Positions 59,010-64,000 of a stretch of DNA of 64,000 bases are shown here, one piece after another. The stretch spans positions 1 to 64,000 of the forward strand of contig JACPIQ010000014.1 in assembly GCA_016188005.1 (NCBI GenBank), read 5' to 3'. The notes beneath the pieces were generated by a model, which searched no databases, was not told the origin of the DNA, and saw only the letters and a list, made by a program, of their open reading frames with translations. Numbering within the stretch: position 1 is the stretch's first letter; the number at the start of each line of letters is the position of its first letter. The DNA comes from Candidatus Rokuibacteriota bacterium. Lineage in GTDB: Bacteria; Methylomirabilota; Methylomirabilia; Rokubacteriales; CSP1-6. A program made the position numbers and the translations under genes.

Positions 59010-59795
59010 CTACCGCCCCTGGAATCTCGGCGGCCGCTTCTCGAGGAAGGCGCGGGTGCCCTCCCGGTAGTCCTCGCTCTCGAAGGTCTCCATGCCCATC
59101 TGGCGCAGCTGCTCGCGGTGGACATCCGTGAGCCCCTCGAAGATCGCGCACACCTGCGCCTTGGTGCCGCGCACCGACAGGGGGGCGTTGGCGGCCACCG
59201 TCTTCAGGTACTCGTACGTGTAGCCCTCCAGCTCGGCCGCCGGCAGCAGACGCTGGATGAAGCCGATGCGCAGCGCCTCCTCGGCGTCCACCGTGCGCGC
59301 CGAGTAGAGGATGTCCTTGGCATAGGCGGGCCCCACCAGGTCCACGAGCTGATGCACGGCGTCGAGGCCGTAGATGATGGACAGCTTCGCCGCCGGGATG
59401 CCGAAGCGCGAGCCCGCGGCGGCGAAGCGCACGTCGCAGGCCATGGCGATGGCCATGGCGCCCCCCATGCAGAAGCCGAAGATCATCGCCACGGTGGGCT
59501 TGGGGCAGAGCCGGATGCCGGTATAGGCGGCGTCGGTCTGCTTGCCGTAGGCCAGCGCGGTGGCGGTGTCCTTCCGGTTCTCCTCGAACTCGGAGATGTC
59601 GGCGCCGGAGGCGAAGGCCGCGTGCCCCGCCCCGCGGTAGACGATGGCGCGCACGCTGTCGTCCTTGGCGAGCCCCTCGGTCACCCGGGCGATCTCCGCC
59701 CACATGGCGAGGCTGATGGCGTTGCGCATCTTGGGCCGGTTGAACGTCACCGTGGCGATGCCGCCGTCATGCGTCACCAGGATGTCCTGGGTCAT
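59010..59795 (-). CDS. Enoyl-CoA hydratase/isomerase-family protein
   Basis: The 261-residue crotonase-fold enzyme has the oxyanion-hole motifs YRGAGHAAFASGADISEFEE and FGFCMGGAMAIAMACDVRFAA. The usual catalytic Glu pair is not obvious (FGIPAAKLSII in place of FG.PE...G), so the exact reaction is unclear. It is coupled by ATGA to the CoA-transferase upstream, indicating degradation or activation of an acyl-CoA. Confidence 0.9.
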   Translation of the reverse strand: MTQDILVTHDGGIATVTFNRPKMRNAISLAMWAEIARVTEGLAKDDSVRAIVYRGAGHAAFASGADISEFEENRKDTATALAYGKQTDAAYTGIRLCPKPTVAMIFGFCMGGAMAIAMACDVRFAAAGSRFGIPAAKLSIIYGLDAVHQLVDLVGPAYAKDILYSARTVDAEEALRIGFIQRLLPAAELEGYTYEYLKTVAANAPLSVRGTKAQVCAIFEGLTDVHREQLRQMGMETFESEDYREGTRAFLEKRPPRFQGR

Positions 59796-60985
59796 CGCTG
59801 TCCTCCGTCGTGCTGCTGGACGACGCCCGCCGCCAGCAGGGCGTCGATGGTCGGCCCATCGTAGCCGAGGCCCTCGAGGGTCTCGCGCGTGTGCTCGCCC
59901 GTCATCGGCGCCCCGTACTCCACGCGCGCCGGTGTGCGCGAGAGATGCACCGGCAGCGCCAGCACCTTGTGCGGCCCCCAGGTCGCGTTGGTCACCTCCT
60001 GCACGAGCCCGGCCAGCTTCACCTGGGGATCGGCGAAGACCTGGTCCACGGTGTAGATGGGGCCGCAGGCCACGCCTGCCCTGTTGAGCGCCTCCACCCA
60101 CTGGGCGGCGGTGCGCGCGCCCAGCGCCTTCTCCAGGATCGCATCCATCGCGGCGCGGTTCTTCACCCGGGCCAGGGCTCCCACGAAGCGCGGGTCGTCC
60201 GCCAGCCCGGGCAGCCCCAGCGCCTCGCAGCAGCGCTTCCACATCTCGTCGTTGCCCACGGCGATGTTGAAGAAAGCGTCCTGCGCCCGGTAGACGCCCA
60301 TGGGCGCGGTGAGCGGGTGGTGATTGCCCACGGGCGGCGGCACCTCGCCGGTGTTCACGTACTTGGCCGCCTGGAAGGAGAGGCTGCCGGCCAGCGCCTC
60401 GAGGAGCGAGGTCTCCACGCGTTGCCCGCGCCCCGACTGCTCCCGCTCCACTAGCGCCACGAGGATGCCCAGCGCGGCGAAGTACCCCGCCAGGAGGTCG
60501 CCGACGGGGATCCCGACGCGGAGCGGCGCCGTCTCCGCCGTGCCCGTGAGCCACATGAGTCCCGACATGCCCTGCACGATCTGGTCGTAGCCCGGCCGCT
60601 CCCGGTAGGGCCCCTCCTGGCCGAAGCCCGAGATGCTCGCGTAGACCAGCCGTGGATTGTCCCGCGACAGCGTCTCGTAATCGATGCCGAGCCGATGCTT
60701 CACGTCGGGACGGTAGTTCTCCACGACCACGTCCGCCCGGGCCGCGAGCCGCTTCAGGACGTCCACCCCCCGCGGATCTTGAAGATTCACGGCCACGCTC
60801 TTCTTGTTGCGGTGGAGATCGGCCGCGTCGAAGAACACGCGCTCGCGCCCCTCGCCGCCGGGCCGCTCCACGCGGAGGACCTGCGCGCCGAAGTCGGCCA
60901 GGATCTTGGTGCACGTGGGACCCGAGCGGACGGTGGTGAGATCCACCACGGCAAAGCGGGCGAGAGGTCGGGGAGTGTCGCTCAC
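59792..60985 (-). CDS. Family III CoA-transferase (CaiB/BaiF)
   Basis: The 397-residue enzyme has the fold start FAVVDLTTVRSGPTCTKILADFGAQVLRVE, the catalytic Asp in RPGYDQIVQGMSG (about 165-177), and TGTAETAPLRVGIPVGDLLAG. It starts at GTG 60985 and has its own promoter. It probably moves CoA to an acid that the following enoyl-CoA hydratase then processes. It is the third CaiB-type gene in the window and is more distant from the paired copies at 27277-29930. Confidence 0.92.
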   Translation of the reverse strand: MSDTPRPLARFAVVDLTTVRSGPTCTKILADFGAQVLRVERPGGEGRERVFFDAADLHRNKKSVAVNLQDPRGVDVLKRLAARADVVVENYRPDVKHRLGIDYETLSRDNPRLVYASISGFGQEGPYRERPGYDQIVQGMSGLMWLTGTAETAPLRVGIPVGDLLAGYFAALGILVALVEREQSGRGQRVETSLLEALAGSLSFQAAKYVNTGEVPPPVGNHHPLTAPMGVYRAQDAFFNIAVGNDEMWKRCCEALGLPGLADDPRFVGALARVKNRAAMDAILEKALGARTAAQWVEALNRAGVACGPIYTVDQVFADPQVKLAGLVQEVTNATWGPHKVLALPVHLSRTPARVEYGAPMTGEHTRETLEGLGYDGPTIDALLAAGVVQQHDGGQR

Positions 60986-60994
60986 GGGAGCCTC

Positions 60995-61023
60995 AGTGTA
61001 CCCGCGGCGAGGCGGCGTTTCAA
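60995..61023 (-). promoter_or_regulatory. Promoter of the CoA-transferase/hydratase/glycosyltransferase/pterin operon
   Basis: On the minus strand TTGAAA (61023-61018) and TACACT (61000-60995) are 17 bases apart, only about 10 bases before the GTG at 60985, so the leader would be very short or the transcript nearly leaderless. Confidence 0.6.
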
Positions 61024-61052
61024 GGACACCGGGCTGCGCGACGGGGAGAACG

Positions 61053-61128
61053 TGGTGGCGGCGGGAGGACTCGAACCTCCGACACGGGGCTTATGAGACC
61101 CCTGCTCTGCCACCTGAGCTACGCCGCC
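61053..61128 (-). tRNA. tRNA with anticodon CAT (tRNA-Met elongator likely)
   Basis: The minus strand folds as a 76-nt tRNA: acceptor GGCGGCG/CGCCGCC, D-arm GCTC...GAGC, anticodon stem with loop CTCATAA (anticodon CAT), T-arm GGAGG/CCTCC with TTCGAGT loop, and an encoded CCA (61055-61053). The G1-C72 pair rules out an initiator tRNA. It could be elongator Met or the tRNA-Ile that TilS modifies; the sequence alone does not decide. Confidence 0.93.
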
Positions 61129-61515
61129 ATGCCTGGTAGAGCAGGTACTTGGCCCAGGGAGTGTACCCCAAGAGGCGGCGACCCCGCCCGGAAATGTGCC
61201 CGCCCGCCTCCGCGCCACGTGGTGCCGGTCGCCGGAGTCCACCAGGTGGGTGGGCCCGTTCTCGTGGAGCCTTCCCAGGTCGCACCCTGCGCGGTTGGGG
61301 GGCTTGGGCCCGCTGGGTCCGAATTACCACGACCACGACAGCGCTGAATGGGACGCGACGCGGATGGTCCGCTGGCCGAGTGGTGTGTGTCGGGATTGTC
61401 CCTACTCACAGCAAACAGGGCAAGATGGCCTATTGACGAGGGCCATGGTTGTTGCTAGCAAAGGGACCAATATCTCCTCACCCGAAGTTCTATGCGCCCG
61501 CACGAGGGAGGCCCG
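61129..61515 (+). other. Noncoding leader with candidate promoter
   Basis: No credible gene is seen in these 387 bases. Composition shifts from GC-rich to more AT-rich toward the right, marking the border of the distinct downstream gene. TTGACG at 61433-61438 and TAGCAA at 61456-61461 (spacer 17) is a modest promoter candidate for the gene at 61516. I found no copy of the tRNA 3' end that would mark an att site. Confidence 0.45.
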
Positions 61516-64000
61516 ATGGCGGCTGGGCGGGGCCAGAGCAGGGGATGTCGCTGGCGAACATCCTGTGTGCTCGTTTTGCTGGCTGCATGCCTCGGTCTGC
61601 CTTCAGCTGCCTTGGAAGCGGCGAGCCCCGGCTTCACGTACCTGCACCCGCGCGTGGACTTCGAGAACGGGCGGAAAACCAGCGTCGTGCTCGTGAACGC
61701 CGGACAGGATCCCGTGAAGGCACGGGTGTTTGTGTACGATGCCGCCGGGAACCCGCTGGGAGAAGTGCGCGGTGAGTTCACGCTGACAGGCGGCGGCCGA
61801 ACGCTCCATTCCAGGGAGAAAGAGGGCTGGCCGGAGGAGACAGCCTCATTGAAAGTGGAGTCCGATGGTCCGCTGCTCAGCTTCCTGGTCGTGGAGTCCA
61901 CCGATGGACGGCTTCTCGAGGCCGCGCTCGATCCCAGCCGTCCGGCGGCGGTGCTGGCCTTGCCGGTCTTCCACGGGGAGGAGGCGTGGCGAAGTCGGAT
62001 CACCGTGATGAACGCAGGGCCGGCTTCGACCGCACCAGGCGTCATTGCCCTTGACGGGCTCGGGCGCGTTGTTGGAAAGGCCGAGCTACCCCCCCTTGGT
62101 CCGATGGAAAGGGCGACATTCGTCACCAACGAGCTGTTCGACGCTACCCTTCTGCCGCTGGTATCTTCCGTGACGCTGGTGGCCGACCAGCCATTGGCCA
62201 GCCTTCACGTGCTGGGCGCCGACGATCGGACTGACATTGCAGTCCTCCCATCCCCTCTTGATCTCGGACAGCAGCTTGTCTTGCCGCTCTTCGCGGAGAT
62301 CGACGGTGTGGGCCTCTGGACGATGGTTGGGCTGCTCAACCCGCGGGATGGTCCGGCCAGTCTCAGGGTGGACGTTTTCGACTCCCAAGGCCGACCACTT
62401 GGCCACCTGCCCGATCGAACATCGCTCCCGTCGCGTGGAAGCCAGCACCTCCTCAGTCAAAACATTGGTGGTGGGCTGCCGGTGGACGCTGCCTATGTGG
62501 TGGTCACCGCAGACCAGACTATCAGCGGCTACGTCGTCGTCGGCGCCGTCGGGGCTCAAGGGCTGAGTGCAATCCGGGTAACCGGGGGGCGCGACACCGG
62601 GTCGGTCTACGGTTTGGTAGGCTCGGGCGATGGCGACGCCCTGGCCACCCTCTCACTGGCAGACACCTTCGGTGCGCAGGCATCTTCTGCCCCTCACGGC
62701 TCTACCGATGGCTCCTCGGAGCAGCCACGCGGGTCGGCACGGAGAAGATATCAGGCCCCAGCCGTCATGGACCCGTACCAGTGGCCTGCTGCGGTTGAGA
62801 GAAGCGCCACAGAGGAGAAGGGCCCCTCGGAGCCGTACATGTTGTCCGCGGTGACTCGAACGGCCGGCGCGTACATATGGCCCCTCGATGCCCCGAGAAT
62901 CACACAGGACTACGCCTGCTATGAGTGTGTGTCAGCCGGGACGTACACGTACCACGCTGGCATTGACATGACCTCCGCCGTGTCACCCGCAACGGCCACG
63001 ACGATCGTCGCGGCTCAAGGGGGAACCGTCTACAGGACGTTCAAGGATTGTGTGGCTCGCGACACAAGCTGCGGCAGAGAGTGGGGGAATCACATAGTCA
63101 TAAGACAGGACGACGGGCTTTATGCTGTCTACGCTCACCTGGCCCGGGTAGACGTGTCCGCATCAGCATCTAGCATGATCAGCCAAGGGGCGCCCATCGG
63201 CGTGATGGGGAACACCGGTAGGAGTGACGCCGCCCATCTCCATTTCCAACTGCTAGATCACGACCCAGGTTCTCCGGGCAACTTCACGCCCAGCCAGCCA
63301 CTGAGCGCTTCGGGAATGTACGCGTACCGTCCTTCGTACCCAACGGACTACGGATACCTGGATCCGCGGGACTATTTCGCGAGCTGGGTCGTGCGTGTGA
63401 ACACAGCGGTCTTGAACGTGCATGAGAAGCCAGACAGGGCGGCCCCACAGATTACTGAGGTGTCAGACGGCCAGGAGTTCGTGGCCATAGCGAGAAGTGC
63501 GAATAACTGGTACTACATCTTCCTGCCATCGAAGGTGGGACCCAATACGACGCCCTCTCACCTGCAGGCAACATATGGGTGGTTCTCCGGAGCGTACCTT
63601 CTTGTTGACCCGACGCCCACCCGTACACAGCTAAAAGTTCGGGGGAAGGAGCTGGGGGGAGGGGGGCTGCACGTTCGCAGCGGAGCGAACATAGCCGACG
63701 AACCACTAACGAAGATATGGGGCGGGCAGAGATTTGTAACCCCTGAGAATCAACCCGGCCGAGGGTGCGACAAGAACTGGTACAAGATATCTCTTCCTGC
63801 GAACGCTGGAGCTGGAGCGTCAAGCGGGTGGGGGTGGAGCTGCCGGAATGCCGAGGGCAGCGAGTATCTCGACGTGGTCCCCGATACCGTACCCGCAACG
63901 CTCTCGGTGTCTCTTGTGGCAAGTCTCCCAAGCGGGCCAGTGCCGTTGAGTACCGTTCTGACGGCAGATGTGTCGGGAAGCGCTATGGGGCCGATCAACT
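61516..64000 (+). CDS. Secreted M23-family (LytM-like) endopeptidase with SH3-like domains (partial)
   Basis: Open from ATG 61516 (GAGGGAGG upstream) to the edge, at least 828 residues. A signal peptide (VLVLLAACLGLPSAALEA) is followed by about three repeated beta-rich modules (about 35-390; compare RKTSVVLVNAG, WRSRITVMNAG and LWTMVGLLNP), a low-complexity linker, and an M23 domain with zinc ligands in HAGIDM (His480, Asp484) and HLHF (His574, His576) around YAVYAHLA. Two SH3b-like domains follow (VLNVHEKPD and LHVRSGANI), then the start of an Ig/PKD-like domain. It probably cleaves peptidoglycan or a peptide outside the cell. GC and codon use are lower than in the rest of the window, suggesting acquisition. 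Confidence 0.85.
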   Translation, partial: MAAGRGQSRGCRWRTSCVLVLLAACLGLPSAALEAASPGFTYLHPRVDFENGRKTSVVLVNAGQDPVKARVFVYDAAGNPLGEVRGEFTLTGGGRTLHSREKEGWPEETASLKVESDGPLLSFLVVESTDGRLLEAALDPSRPAAVLALPVFHGEEAWRSRITVMNAGPASTAPGVIALDGLGRVVGKAELPPLGPMERATFVTNELFDATLLPLVSSVTLVADQPLASLHVLGADDRTDIAVLPSPLDLGQQLVLPLFAEIDGVGLWTMVGLLNPRDGPASLRVDVFDSQGRPLGHLPDRTSLPSRGSQHLLSQNIGGGLPVDAAYVVVTADQTISGYVVVGAVGAQGLSAIRVTGGRDTGSVYGLVGSGDGDALATLSLADTFGAQASSAPHGSTDGSSEQPRGSARRRYQAPAVMDPYQWPAAVERSATEEKGPSEPYMLSAVTRTAGAYIWPLDAPRITQDYACYECVSAGTYTYHAGIDMTSAVSPATATTIVAAQGGTVYRTFKDCVARDTSCGREWGNHIVIRQDDGLYAVYAHLARVDVSASASSMISQGAPIGVMGNTGRSDAAHLHFQLLDHDPGSPGNFTPSQPLSASGMYAYRPSYPTDYGYLDPRDYFASWVVRVNTAVLNVHEKPDRAAPQITEVSDGQEFVAIARSANNWYYIFLPSKVGPNTTPSHLQATYGWFSGAYLLVDPTPTRTQLKVRGKELGGGGLHVRSGANIADEPLTKIWGGQRFVTPENQPGRGCDKNWYKISLPANAGAGASSGWGWSCRNAEGSEYLDVVPDTVPATLSVSLVASLPSGPVPLSTVLTADVSGSAMGPIN

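Noticed and set aside
61053-61515. tRNA as attachment site of an integrated island on its right side
   Set aside because: The right flank is the 5' side of the tRNA, no copy of the tRNA 3' end is found to the right, and no integrase is visible.

Overview
The window is 64 kb of very GC-rich, gene-dense bacterial chromosome. Stop and start codons of neighbouring genes often overlap as ATGA, GTGA or TAGTG, so most genes sit in tightly coupled operons. KdsB (LPS core), a TPR/beta-barrel outer-membrane protein and many periplasmic binding proteins point to a diderm. The high GC, repeated branched-chain amino acid (liv) ABC transporters and abundance of family III CoA-transferases resemble Candidatus Rokubacteria/Methylomirabilota-type soil or sediment genomes. 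That placement is inference; there is no rRNA or classical marker gene here.

Layout. 1-6.8 kb: the start of a Tat-exported liv binding protein (cut by the window edge), a small truncated membrane gene, a palindromic repeat element abutting a methyltransferase, then a luciferase-like oxidoreductase, kdsB and two MFS transporters, the second carrying an in-frame tandem repeat. 7-15.8 kb: a sugar-type ABC transporter (binding protein, two permeases) separated from its likely ATPase by a complete TRAP operon with its own promoter; the TRAP binding protein has an in-frame amber codon. 15.8-22.2 kb: a beta-propeller gene and a livHMGF operon whose tail adds a cytochrome c, followed by a TPR/barrel protein. 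22.2-30 kb, minus strand: FecR-domain protein, DUF2723 membrane protein, CusF-like protein, acyl-CoA ligase, a small exported protein and a pair of CoA-transferases. 30-37.6 kb: a large liv cluster with one binding protein but two livH, two livM and two livG, one livF, and a YtkA-like lipoprotein. 37.8-48 kb: an HMGL-family synthase/lyase, FAH hydrolase, ApgM-type phosphoglycerate mutase, zinc-ribbon rhomboid, ion antiporter, DHH phosphoesterase, LapA-like protein, MgtE, PmtA-like methyltransferase and alpha/beta hydrolase.

48-61 kb, minus strand: PhnD-like binding protein coupled to an NtrC-type regulator, DegP, TilS, a fused MoaD-MoaE, an ErpA/IscA protein, and a pterin block consisting of an SDR, GTP cyclohydrolase I and two 6-pyruvoyl-tetrahydropterin-synthase paralogues, then a glycosyltransferase, enoyl-CoA hydratase and CoA-transferase. 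The GTP cyclohydrolase I gene is split in frame by a 338-residue intein with two LAGLIDADG motifs, placed immediately before the zinc-binding active-site cysteine. This is the most striking feature of the window. A tRNA with anticodon CAT follows.

61.5-64 kb: a long secreted M23 endopeptidase-like protein with visibly lower GC and different codon use, running off the right edge. Both edge genes (1-859 minus; 61516-64000 plus) are incomplete.

Recurring oddities: three genes (16859, 35665, and 59006 on the minus strand) appear to start at CTG; stem-loops lie between binding-protein and permease genes in two transport operons; and a perfect 30-bp inverted repeat encloses an 83-nt loop between tilS and the moaD-moaE fusion.
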